This document shows, piece by piece, positions 1 through 5,909 of a stretch of 7,571 nt of DNA (the first letter of the stretch is position 1; every line of letters starts with the position of its first letter). The notes beneath the pieces were generated by a model. It did no database searches and was not told the DNA's origin. It saw only the letters and a list, made by a program, of their open reading frames with translations. The translations under genes were made by a program, and so were the position numbers. This DNA is from JBNRMR01 sp050942895 (GTDB lineage: Bacteria > Bacillota > Clostridia > Christensenellales > UBA1750), in NCBI GenBank assembly GCA_050942895.1, contig JBMNOE010000047.1:1-7571 (forward strand), written 5' to 3'.

Positions 1-209
1 TGAACGGTAATATCTACACCTTTAATGCTTTCGGCGAGGCTGTCCTTCCGGTGAAAAAGACCGGCACATACACAGTACAGAAAAATGATAGCTTCTGGCG
101 GATTGCCTATAAACTGGGCTGCACCATGGCCGACCTTGAGAGGTTGAACGGTAAAAGCCGATATGATTTAATCCATCCTGGAGATGTGCTGCGGGTTCCC
201 GAAAACTAA
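1..209 (+). CDS. LysM-domain protein, C-terminal end (5' truncated by window edge)
   Basis: The frame starting at base 3 is open from the window edge to TAA at 207-209 and gives 68 residues with no internal start needed, so this is the tail of a longer gene. The last ~48 residues are a LysM module: it opens GTYTVQKNDSFWRIA, has the central LERLNG and closes with IHPGDVLRVPEN at the C-terminus. LysM modules bind the N-acetylglucosamine backbone of peptidoglycan or chitin, so the whole protein probably acts at the cell wall or spore coat. The preceding NGNIYTFNAFGEAV resembles a cell-wall-binding repeat, but that is weak. The catalytic part, if any (lysozyme, amidase or glycosidase), lies outside the window and cannot be named. 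A terminator follows 10 bases after the stop, so this is the end of its transcript. Confidence 0.85.
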   Translation, partial: NGNIYTFNAFGEAVLPVKKTGTYTVQKNDSFWRIAYKLGCTMADLERLNGKSRYDLIHPGDVLRVPEN

Positions 210-219
210 AATGCGCAAA

Positions 220-248
220 GGGCGGCCGGTCAATCGGCCGTCCTTTTA
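220..248 (+). terminator. Rho-independent terminator of the LysM gene
   Basis: A 9-bp stem (GGGCGGCCG at 220-228, CGGCCGTCC at 235-243, one G-U pair) with a 6-base loop is followed at once by TTTTAT. It lies 10 bases after the LysM stop codon and is a standard intrinsic terminator on the plus strand. Confidence 0.85.
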
Positions 249-284
249 TACGAAGCAATATCAGAAACCTGTATGCAAGGAAAG

Positions 285-330
285 TAATAGGAGCGGCCGT
301 CAGAATCGGTGGTCGCCCCTGTTGCTATTA
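285..330. repeat. Imperfect inverted repeat in the intergenic region
   Basis: TAATAG (285-290) pairs with CTATTA (325-330). Inside, AGCGGCC (292-298) pairs with GGTCGCC (311-317) with one G-U. The right side has a seven-base unpaired CCTGTTG and the left only one unpaired G, so the outer and inner stems are joined asymmetrically. No strong T-run follows on either strand. It may be a weak terminator, a structured RNA or a worn palindromic repeat. Confidence 0.35.
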
Positions 331-417
331 TCCTTTATTCTCCCTGATGTTCCCCAAGCTTGATTTAACCATTCCCCATCTGCTGAAGTTTACCATCAAA
401 AAGACAAGCAGATAAAC

Positions 418-460
418 CAAGAAGCAATCGGAGCCGATTATCGGCTCCGATTGCTTCTTG
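418..460 (-). terminator. Perfect 20-bp hairpin, possible terminator of the sorE operon
   Basis: Bases 418-437 and 441-460 are exact reverse complements separated by TTA, giving a 20-bp stem with a 3-base loop. It lies about 105 bases beyond the stop codon of the SorE-like gene, where an operon terminator is expected. Read on the minus strand it is followed by GTTTATCTGC and later by CTTTTT, so the U-tract is poor and displaced; on the plus strand no T-run follows. The stem is longer than a usual intrinsic terminator. A palindromic repeat unit or an mRNA 3'-end stabiliser are alternatives. The rest of 250-565 shows nothing gene-like. Confidence 0.5.
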
Positions 461-565
461 AGGCCGTATTCGGTTTGCCTTTACCCTCGGTTCATAAATT
501 GTCTTTATGATTACTCGCCTTTCACCGCCGCAGTTTTCTTGAGTCATTTTTGCTTTTTAGAGAAA

Positions 566-1822
566 TCAGATGGGTTTGCCGTTTGCCAGCAGATATTTTT
601 CAGCTTCAGCGCACCAAAGATTGTTGTTTTTGCCGACGATTTCAGCCAGCTTGGCAAACACGGGGTCCGTCTCCCCCAGCTTAGCAAAGTCCGAGATGGC
701 GGTCAGGGGCATGTCAAGCTGAGTGTACAGCAGCTTTTTGCCGCCGGGGATATTGGGCAGGTTCTTGGTGGCTTCAACCGCGCTGTTCAGCCCGCCCACA
801 TGGGTGACCATGCCCGAGGGGTTCATGGTTCCGTCCGCCATCAGTTCCAACGCTTCCTTCATGTCATCGGTGTTGCCGCCGCTGGTGCCCACGATGTGGG
901 TGCTTGCATAGTGGACATTATAAAAGTTCATCGTGGCGGAGAACTTAGTGTCCGTGGGCCCGGCAAAAAAGTTGAGGCAGCCGTCATGGCCCAAAATCGC
1001 ATCGCTCTGCTCAACCACGGATCTTACCGGAGCCATACAGAAAACGTCGTCATAGCCCTTGCCATCGGTGTATGAAAGAAGCTTTTCAACGGGGTTTTCG
1101 CAGCTTCCGGTGTTAATATAAACCAGTTTCACGCCCTTTTTCGCAGCGTCTTCCGCGGTGTAAATGGAGGCCGCCCTTTCAAGCCTTGCCTGGTCGATGT
1201 CCGTCACCACCAGCAGTGAAGGCTGCTTCGGGCCGTTTATAGCATAGTCGATAGCGCCAAAGCCCATGGGGCCAGCCCCGGCCAAAATCGCCAGATTGCC
1301 GCCCTCAACGATGCCCATCTTATGGACATAGCTGCCCTGGGTGGTGTGATACTGGGCATAAAAAGCGCCGATGACGCAACTTACAGGCTCGGAAAGGGAG
1401 CCGTAGAAGAATGCATCGCCGTCATATTTCAGTATGCAGCCCGCCTCTATATATTCCTCGGGAATGATGGCATATGTCGCATTCCCGCCGGTGTACGGGA
1501 ATGAATAGCCGGCGGCGCGCATGGTGTGGCTCATGGCCGGCTGAATGGATATATTATCGCCGACGGTGAAGCTGTCCTTCCATTTGTCCCCCACTTCTAT
1601 TATGGTTCCGCAGAACTCATGGCCCATCATTATGGGGTTTTCAGCCACGTCATCGGGCACGCGCTTGTGGGCAGAGCCCTGGGCCGCCGCCTTATATGAG
1701 GACATGCACAGGCTGTCAGAAATGATCTTCACCATCATCTCGCCGCTTTGAATCTTCGGCAGTTCAAACTCCTCCAGGCGCAGGTCCATTTTTCCATAAA
1801 GCCTTACCGCTTTTGTTTTCAT
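566..1822 (-). CDS. sorE: Zinc-type dehydrogenase, L-sorbose-1-phosphate reductase (SorE) family
   Basis: This 418-residue protein is a medium-chain dehydrogenase resembling SorE of enterobacterial sorbose operons, which reduces L-sorbose 1-phosphate to D-glucitol 6-phosphate in the cytoplasm. The catalytic zinc site is visible as Cys39, His68-Glu69 (in GHEFCG) and Glu145 (in LSEPVSC). The Rossmann fold has GAGPMG at 182-187, and Asp208 at the end of the next strand favours NAD(H). Family-typical stretches include DGCLNFFAGP, NFYNVHYA and VGTSGGNTDDM. The four-cysteine structural zinc loop of classical alcohol dehydrogenases is absent. ATG at 1822 is preceded by AAAGGAG (1837-1831) at 8-base spacing. 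The 96-base gap to the upstream gene has no convincing promoter, so cotranscription is likely. The substrate is inferred from family; another sugar or hexitol phosphate, or a non-phosphorylated polyol, is possible. Confidence 0.8.
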   Translation of the reverse strand: MKTKAVRLYGKMDLRLEEFELPKIQSGEMMVKIISDSLCMSSYKAAAQGSAHKRVPDDVAENPIMMGHEFCGTIIEVGDKWKDSFTVGDNISIQPAMSHTMRAAGYSFPYTGGNATYAIIPEEYIEAGCILKYDGDAFFYGSLSEPVSCVIGAFYAQYHTTQGSYVHKMGIVEGGNLAILAGAGPMGFGAIDYAINGPKQPSLLVVTDIDQARLERAASIYTAEDAAKKGVKLVYINTGSCENPVEKLLSYTDGKGYDDVFCMAPVRSVVEQSDAILGHDGCLNFFAGPTDTKFSATMNFYNVHYASTHIVGTSGGNTDDMKEALELMADGTMNPSGMVTHVGGLNSAVEATKNLPNIPGGKKLLYTQLDMPLTAISDFAKLGETDPVFAKLAEIVGKNNNLWCAEAEKYLLANGKPI

Positions 1823-1918
1823 TTCATCATCTCCTTTATATTTTGAGCTTTCGCTTTTTTAAGCTATCGCTTTTATTGTCAAGCTTTTTCCGCTTTTTGC
1901 TTTAAACTTATTCATGGC

Positions 1919-3139
1919 CTAAATAACGGCTTCGTCCATCTTGTCCTTGGCGCTGTAGTAGGCCTCTAAAACCGCGTTTTGAATAGGGTGCTTGATATCA
2001 AGGCCGGAGAGTATCTCCAGCGCCATCACAATGCCGTAGCGCCTGACGATGTCCTGTGTCTTTTCAGTCCCCGGGTCATCCGATATGGTGAAAAGATAGC
2101 CGTGGGCTATGGCTTTTATAAGGTTTACAGGCATTTTCCCAGCCCTAAGGCAAAGAAGCGCCGGCCCCACAAGCCTATCGCCGACTGAAAGCTTTCTGGC
2201 GGTGTCGGCCCCCAGGCGCGCAAGACTATCCTCCAGAAGCGGGTTGTCAAGCATGTCCAGCACTTCTTCGCACCAGGTTTTCATTTCATCAGGGGTAAAG
2301 CCGAAGCCGCTGCAAAGGCCGTAGCTGCTTTCCTCAAGGGCGCCTAAGACCACCTGCTTCACAGCGGGGTCATATATGGCTTCCACAGCATAGATATGGC
2401 CCTTGGCCGAACCCACATAGGCCAGCACCGCATGGGACATGTTCACGGTGTAAATCTTGCGCTTTTCCTCAGCGTACATGTTGGAGCAGGGGCTTATCAT
2501 GTCCGACTCGGGGATGGGCCCCTTGAAAGCGGCGGAATCCACCCGCATGATGGGATAGCCGTTGTTCTGGACGCCCAGAGGATCTATGGCCTTCACCTGG
2601 GGCGAAATATCCGGCGACATTGACATGACGATAGTATCTACAAAGCCCATGTTGCCGCGCATGTAATCAAGCGCCGCGCCCCCCAGCAGCGAGTCCAAAA
2701 GAGCCCGCAGCCGGCCCGCAGGACTCATGGCATTCACGCAGACCAACACGTCCAGAGGAATTGACACGCATTCCATGGCCCGCCTTGCTATGGCGATGGG
2801 GAAGGTGTTTTCAGCCACATCCGGCAGCGATTCCAAAGGCACCGCCACCGCGGCGATGGCGTCCTCCCTGCTCAGGACATCGCAGACCTCGCCGAACTGG
2901 GAGGTGTGCAGCGCCCTGAAGCCGCTGACGGTATATGTGTCCGTCTTTTCCCTTGATGTTTTAAAAATGGTGTATTTGTCCGCGCTGTTCAGCATATCCA
3001 CCAGCTCACGGTCGATATCGATGAAGACTATGTCGTATTCGCTTTTGTGGAATATCTCTGCAAGGAAACCACGGCCGATCCTGCCCGCGCCTATTATGAC
3101 AGCGGTCTTGCTCTTAATGCCGATATCCTGAACAGTCAT
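1919..3139 (-). CDS. Mannitol-1-phosphate 5-dehydrogenase-family (polyol long-chain) oxidoreductase
   Basis: This is a 406-residue polyol-specific long-chain dehydrogenase, a family holding MtlD (mannitol 1-phosphate/fructose 6-phosphate), UxaB and UxuB. The N-terminal Rossmann motif GAGRIGRGF (17-25) matches MtlD style, and Asp41 (FIDID) points to NAD(H). The family signature K-x4-N-x2-H is exact: Lys228, Asn233 and His236 in KIYTVNMSH, with Lys228 the expected catalytic base. E. coli MtlD has about 382 residues, so length fits. Start choice: ATG at 3139 has GGAG at 3152-3149 with 9-base spacing. GTG at 3166 and ATG at 3154, in frame upstream, have no good ribosome site. The gene begins 30 bases after the SDR gene ends, so the two are cotranscribed. 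MtlD activity is the best guess, but tagaturonate or fructuronate reduction cannot be excluded, because uxaE lies nearby. Confidence 0.82.
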   Translation of the reverse strand: MTVQDIGIKSKTAVIIGAGRIGRGFLAEIFHKSEYDIVFIDIDRELVDMLNSADKYTIFKTSREKTDTYTVSGFRALHTSQFGEVCDVLSREDAIAAVAVPLESLPDVAENTFPIAIARRAMECVSIPLDVLVCVNAMSPAGRLRALLDSLLGGAALDYMRGNMGFVDTIVMSMSPDISPQVKAIDPLGVQNNGYPIMRVDSAAFKGPIPESDMISPCSNMYAEEKRKIYTVNMSHAVLAYVGSAKGHIYAVEAIYDPAVKQVVLGALEESSYGLCSGFGFTPDEMKTWCEEVLDMLDNPLLEDSLARLGADTARKLSVGDRLVGPALLCLRAGKMPVNLIKAIAHGYLFTISDDPGTEKTQDIVRRYGIVMALEILSGLDIKHPIQNAVLEAYYSAKDKMDEAVI

Positions 3140-3169
3140 TCGAACATTCTCCATCCCATGCGCCACGCG

Positions 3170-3946
3170 CTACATCTGCTGACCGCCGGTGACGTTGAGC
3201 GCCTGGCCGGTCATATAGGAAGATTCATCAGACAGGAGAAAAACGCAGACATTGCCAACGTCGTCATAGGAACAACCACGTTTCATAGGCACCTGATTTG
3301 TGTACTTTTCGCGGATTTTTTCCTTCGTAGTGTTCTGATTTCTTGCATACTGCTCATAAAGGCTGTTTACCCAAAGGGGCGAATCAAGCATATTGCCGGG
3401 GCAGACGGAGTTGACCCTGATGTTTTCCTCGGCGAATTCCAAGGCAAGGCTCTGGGTAAGGCCAATGCCGCCGAACTTGCTGGCTGCATATGCGCAGTTT
3501 TTCGCTGAACCCTTCTTGCCGGACTTGGAGTTGATCTGGCAGATAACGCCGCCGCCCTGCTTGCGCATGTATGGCACGACGGCCTTGCAGGAGTTAAAAT
3601 AGCCGTTTAGGTTCACATCAACCACCTTGCTGAACTGGCCGTAGGTCATGTCCTCCAGGGGATTTGAAATGAGGATTGCGGCGTTTGAAACCAGGCAGTC
3701 GATCCCGCCGAAGGCTTCCGCTGCGGCTTTGGCCATTTCAGCGCACTGTTCATAGTCCGTCACATCAACCTTTACGGCGATGGCGTTGCCCAGCCGCTCG
3801 CTGACCACCCTTGCCTGTTCGATGTTTATGTCCGCGATCACCAGTTTTGCGCCTTCTTTCGAAAAACGCTCACACAGAGCTTCTCCCAGACCCTGACCGC
3901 CGCCGGTCACAACCACTACCTTGTCTTTCAGCCGCATGCAATCCAT
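3170..3946 (-). CDS. srlD: Short-chain dehydrogenase, sorbitol-6-phosphate 2-dehydrogenase (SrlD) family
   Basis: This 258-residue classical SDR resembles E. coli SrlD (GutD), which oxidises D-sorbitol 6-phosphate to fructose 6-phosphate with NAD+. Visible elements are the cofactor motif TGGGQGLG (14-21), Asp39 for NAD(H) preference, NAA at 88-90 and the active-site YxxxK as Tyr153-Lys157. The stretches QINSKSGKKGSAKN, KFGGIGLTQSLALE and MKRGCSYDDV, and the C-terminal TGQALNVTGGQ, follow SrlD closely and are not general SDR features. The catalytic Ser is probably Ser140 or Ser142. ATG at 3946 is used because AAAGGAG (3963-3957) lies upstream with 10-base spacing; a second ATG three codons in has less support. 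It is the first gene of the three-gene unit driven from the promoter at 4187-4160. Sorbitol 6-phosphate is the likely substrate, with other hexitol phosphates possible. Confidence 0.82.
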   Translation of the reverse strand: MDCMRLKDKVVVVTGGGQGLGEALCERFSKEGAKLVIADINIEQARVVSERLGNAIAVKVDVTDYEQCAEMAKAAAEAFGGIDCLVSNAAILISNPLEDMTYGQFSKVVDVNLNGYFNSCKAVVPYMRKQGGGVICQINSKSGKKGSAKNCAYAASKFGGIGLTQSLALEFAEENIRVNSVCPGNMLDSPLWVNSLYEQYARNQNTTKEKIREKYTNQVPMKRGCSYDDVGNVCVFLLSDESSYMTGQALNVTGGQQM

Positions 3947-4032
3947 TTTGCTCGTTCTCCTTTGCGCATATCTTTCATCATGTTTGTTTTAAATTTATTT
4001 AGCCGGTGTTAGTATTAAGACTAAGCTACAGT

Positions 4033-4094
4033 CGGCCTGCCTTTGGGCCCGACCACCCGCAATTTTCTTCGAAAATAGCTAAACTTATTATATC
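4033..4094 (-). repeat. Promoter/hairpin cassette, copy 1 (downstream tandem copy)
   Basis: The 62-base unit matches copy 2 (4106-4167) at 59 positions, with a period of 73. It holds GTCGG(4031-4035)-CCT bulge-GCC-TTTG-GGC-CCGAC(4053) as hairpin I, and GCAATTTTC/GAAAATAGC (4059-4067 and 4071-4079, one A-A mismatch) as hairpin II. TATAAT on the minus strand lies at 4092-4087. No good -35 box precedes this TATAAT, so it may be a weak second start for the srlD operon or only sit in its leader. Confidence 0.85.
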
Positions 4095-4105
4095 TCGTTT
4101 GTCAG

Positions 4106-4167
4106 CGGCCTGCCTTCGGGCCCGCCGACCCGCAATTTTCTTCGAAAATAGCTAAACTTATTATATC
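4106..4167 (-). repeat. Promoter/hairpin cassette, copy 2 (contains the operon -10 box)
   Basis: Hairpin I is GCGG(4105-4108)-CCT bulge-GCC-TTCG-GGC-CCGC(4122-4125) and hairpin II spans 4132-4152. Between copies, the second hairpin I pair changes from T-A (4032/4052) to G-C (4105/4125), a compensatory change. Its TATAAT (4165-4160) is the -10 box of the srlD promoter, and the predicted start, about 4153, is one base before hairpin II. Confidence 0.85.
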
Positions 4168-4187
4168 ACACTTTGGCGATGTTTCAA
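4160..4187 (-). promoter_or_regulatory. Promoter of the srlD-mtlD-like-sorE operon
   Basis: On the minus strand, TTGAAA (4187-4182), a 16-base spacer and TATAAT (4165-4160) match a housekeeping sigma-factor promoter, with TGA directly before TATAAT as an extended -10. The predicted start near 4153 gives a leader of about 207 bases before the srlD ATG, containing both tandem hairpin cassettes. Nothing else recognisable lies in 3964-4030 or 4188-4274. Confidence 0.75.
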
Positions 4188-4273
4188 ATTATTTTTAACT
4201 TTTACCCTTCTACCGCCTTTTTAGCCGTGGACAGCCCTCATCTCCCACTTTCATATTCCTTGTAACTATGTGG

Positions 4274-4298
4274 AAAACCCGCCCAAAAGGACGGGTTT
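4274..4298 (-). terminator. Rho-independent terminator of uxaE
   Basis: On the minus strand, AAACCCGTCC (4298-4289), loop TTTT (4288-4285) and GGGCGGGTTT (4284-4275) form a 10-bp stem with one G-U pair, ending in a T-run through 4274. It lies 22 bases after the uxaE stop, so uxaE ends separately from the srlD operon, whose promoter lies further downstream. The A-rich left flank means it could also work in the other direction. Confidence 0.85.
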
Positions 4299-4320
4299 AA
4301 AACCATGCTTATTATCAATC

Positions 4321-5781
4321 TCAGCGTTTCTTCGCTCCCAGCAGCTCCATATGCCTTCCGATATGGCTGTAAAGAGCGTCGGAATAGAGTTTTTCGTTCT
4401 TCTTCCACAGCTTGTAGAGCCTGTCGCGGTAGACATAATTGCCTTCCTCGTCCTTCTTGCTGAGTATCAGACCGTATGTGATATGGATAAGCTGCCTGGC
4501 ATCGTTTTCGCTGAAATATTCAGGAAGCTGAGCGTCCGTCAGGCTGTCGACATCGGCGATCTTTGAAAGATCGGTGGTCACATGGTAGTATTTCGTCGCC
4601 TCATCGAAGCTGGCGAGGGCGAACTTATGCACTTCCCTGTAGAGCGCCGGATCCGCCATGGCGACAACCCTCATGGCCTCCAGCCAGTTTGTGCCGGCGG
4701 TTTTCACATGGAAAATGCCCTGGGTGTGCCTTCCCACCGACGGGAACACGCTGAACTTGTCCGAACCGGAGTGGACGCTTATCTTGTAGCCAAAATGCCT
4801 GGCTATAACGGCGTGCACCTGCATCTCGGCGTCAAACTGAGCGATGTCTCCGATGTAGTCAACGCCCTTTTGGAATTCGCCGCAGAACCTGGGCGCTACG
4901 GTGGCGGGCTTGACTCCCCTCCTGATCAGTTCGTTTGCCACAAAGAAATGCTGAAGGGGCGTTGTGGGCGTGGCAGTTTCGTCTATGCTGACCTCAAAGT
5001 CCGCTTGCGTCTTGCCGCCCGCAAAATATTTTTCGTATATTTCCACAGCGAAGACGATGGCCTTGCCGTAAATGAGCTGAATACGCATCAATTCTTCCTT
5101 TGAAAACTCAAGGACAACGCCCTCGCCCAGGTCGAACTTTTTGCCCAGATAGCGCTCCTCCGTGTCCTTATCGGCCACATATTTCGCCTCGACTTCAGCC
5201 AGCGTCAAAGAGTCCACGCCGCCCTGGATATGCTCGGAGCAGTCCAATGTGATCATCGTGAAGCCCAGACCCAGAGCATATTCCACGTCGGAGGCCTTCT
5301 TCAGATGATCGCCGTCGGCGCCGAAGCCATGCCTGTAGCCCTCGCGGAAGACCGAGAAGGAGGAGCTGTCCAGCACCTGTTCATAGTTTCTTTCGGTTAA
5401 GTCCAGCTCGCGGATTGACTGCTGCGCGAACACGGGGGTGACATCATATTCCTCAAACACGCGTATATGGCCCGGGCCTGCGATGCCCAGACGGTCGCCC
5501 ACGCCAAAGGAGGCCGGCTTTGTCAGCGCCGATGTGGGCGCGGTGAACGGAAACGCCTTGCGAAGGGCCTTTGCGTTGAAATGGTTAAGCTCCGCCAGCA
5601 AAACGCCGTTTTCGCTCTTTCCTTCAAAGCCCGGATTGTCCCCGGCGCAGACCAGATAATCCCTGCCGTCGATTTCGGCCATAAACACCGTGGAACCGCC
5701 CTTTTTGTTCACAGACTTAGGGTACACGCCATATTTTTCGGCATCTTCAAAGTTTGCATTGATAAAATCTCTGTAATTCAT
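4321..5781 (-). CDS. uxaE: Tagaturonate epimerase family protein (UxaE)
   Basis: This 486-residue protein matches the UxaE family in length and motifs. The founding member, from Thermotoga maritima, is a metal-dependent C4 epimerase that converts D-tagaturonate to D-fructuronate in galacturonate breakdown. Conserved blocks likely to hold metal and substrate residues are YRHGFGADGDH (149-159), TLDCSEH (178-184), IDET (266-269) and HSGSDKFSVFPSVGRH (337-352). The protein is expected to be cytoplasmic; no signal peptide is seen. ATG at 5781 has AAGGAG (5795-5790) at 8-base spacing. It is a single-gene unit with two upstream promoters and a terminator after the stop. Partner genes of the uronate route (uxaC, uxuA, kdgK, kdgA) are absent here. 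Relatives of UxaE can act on other ketoses, so tagaturonate is the family default and a different ketose or ketose phosphate is possible given the hexitol-phosphate enzymes next to it. Confidence 0.85.
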   Translation of the reverse strand: MNYRDFINANFEDAEKYGVYPKSVNKKGGSTVFMAEIDGRDYLVCAGDNPGFEGKSENGVLLAELNHFNAKALRKAFPFTAPTSALTKPASFGVGDRLGIAGPGHIRVFEEYDVTPVFAQQSIRELDLTERNYEQVLDSSSFSVFREGYRHGFGADGDHLKKASDVEYALGLGFTMITLDCSEHIQGGVDSLTLAEVEAKYVADKDTEERYLGKKFDLGEGVVLEFSKEELMRIQLIYGKAIVFAVEIYEKYFAGGKTQADFEVSIDETATPTTPLQHFFVANELIRRGVKPATVAPRFCGEFQKGVDYIGDIAQFDAEMQVHAVIARHFGYKISVHSGSDKFSVFPSVGRHTQGIFHVKTAGTNWLEAMRVVAMADPALYREVHKFALASFDEATKYYHVTTDLSKIADVDSLTDAQLPEYFSENDARQLIHITYGLILSKKDEEGNYVYRDRLYKLWKKNEKLYSDALYSHIGRHMELLGAKKR

Positions 5782-5816
5782 TGACCTGTCTCCTTCTTTT
5801 AGGTAGTATTTGTTTT

Positions 5817-5843
5817 ATTATACCATATTTGCCAGCGTGTAAA
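5817..5843 (-). promoter_or_regulatory. uxaE proximal promoter P2
   Basis: TATAAT (5822-5817) on the minus strand follows TGG, an extended -10, with TTTACA (5843-5838) 15 bases upstream, a short but usable spacing. The start would be near 5810, leaving a leader of about 29 bases. The sequence AAATATGGTATAATAA is identical to the P1 core 78 bases upstream. Confidence 0.6.
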
Positions 5844-5854
5844 TAACGAATATT

Positions 5855-5901
5855 GCCCGCCGACCCGCAATCCGATATGCGGCTTGCTAAACTTATTATA
5901 C
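5855..5901 (-). repeat. Promoter/hairpin cassette, diverged copy 3
   Basis: Two blocks match the tandem copies: GCCCGCCGACCCGCAAT (5855-5871), identical to 4120-4136, and GCTAAACTTATTATA (5886-5900). Between them the hairpin II position (5867-5887) is new sequence but still folds: GCAA/TTGC and CCG/CGG pair around ATATG with one mismatch. The left arm of hairpin I is missing. Confidence 0.7.
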
Positions 5902-5909
5902 CATATTTT
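5895..5909 (-). promoter_or_regulatory. uxaE distal promoter P1
   Basis: TATAAT (5900-5895) on the minus strand is preceded by TGG as an extended -10. The -35 position has no TTGACA-like box and is instead covered by the 15-base repeat at 5910-5924, as in activator-dependent promoters. The predicted start near 5888 places the copy 3 hairpin at the very 5' end of a leader of about 107 bases. Confidence 0.5.

Noticed and set aside
365..547. 60-codon minus-strand open frame spanning the 20-bp palindrome
   Set aside because: No ribosome binding site and no recognisable motif; a large part of it is simply the hairpin sequence, so it is not called as a gene.
458..1075. 205-codon open frame on the plus strand over the SorE-like gene
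   Set aside because: It lies antisense to a well-supported enzyme, has no family motif and no ribosome site, and its composition is that of a shadow frame.
1877..1882. TTGACA on the minus strand before the SorE-like gene as a -35 box
   Set aside because: No TATAAT-like sequence lies 15-19 bases downstream; the nearest TATAAA is about 36 bases away, next to the ribosome site.
3140..3166. Upstream GTG (3166) or ATG (3154) as start of the MtlD-like gene
   Set aside because: Neither has a ribosome site, whereas ATG at 3139 is preceded by GGAG at good spacing and gives an N-terminus close to the family's usual one.
4033..4167. CRISPR array from the tandem repeats
   Set aside because: Only two units occur, the repeats are 62 bases with an 11-base gap, and there are no spacers of CRISPR length or cas genes.
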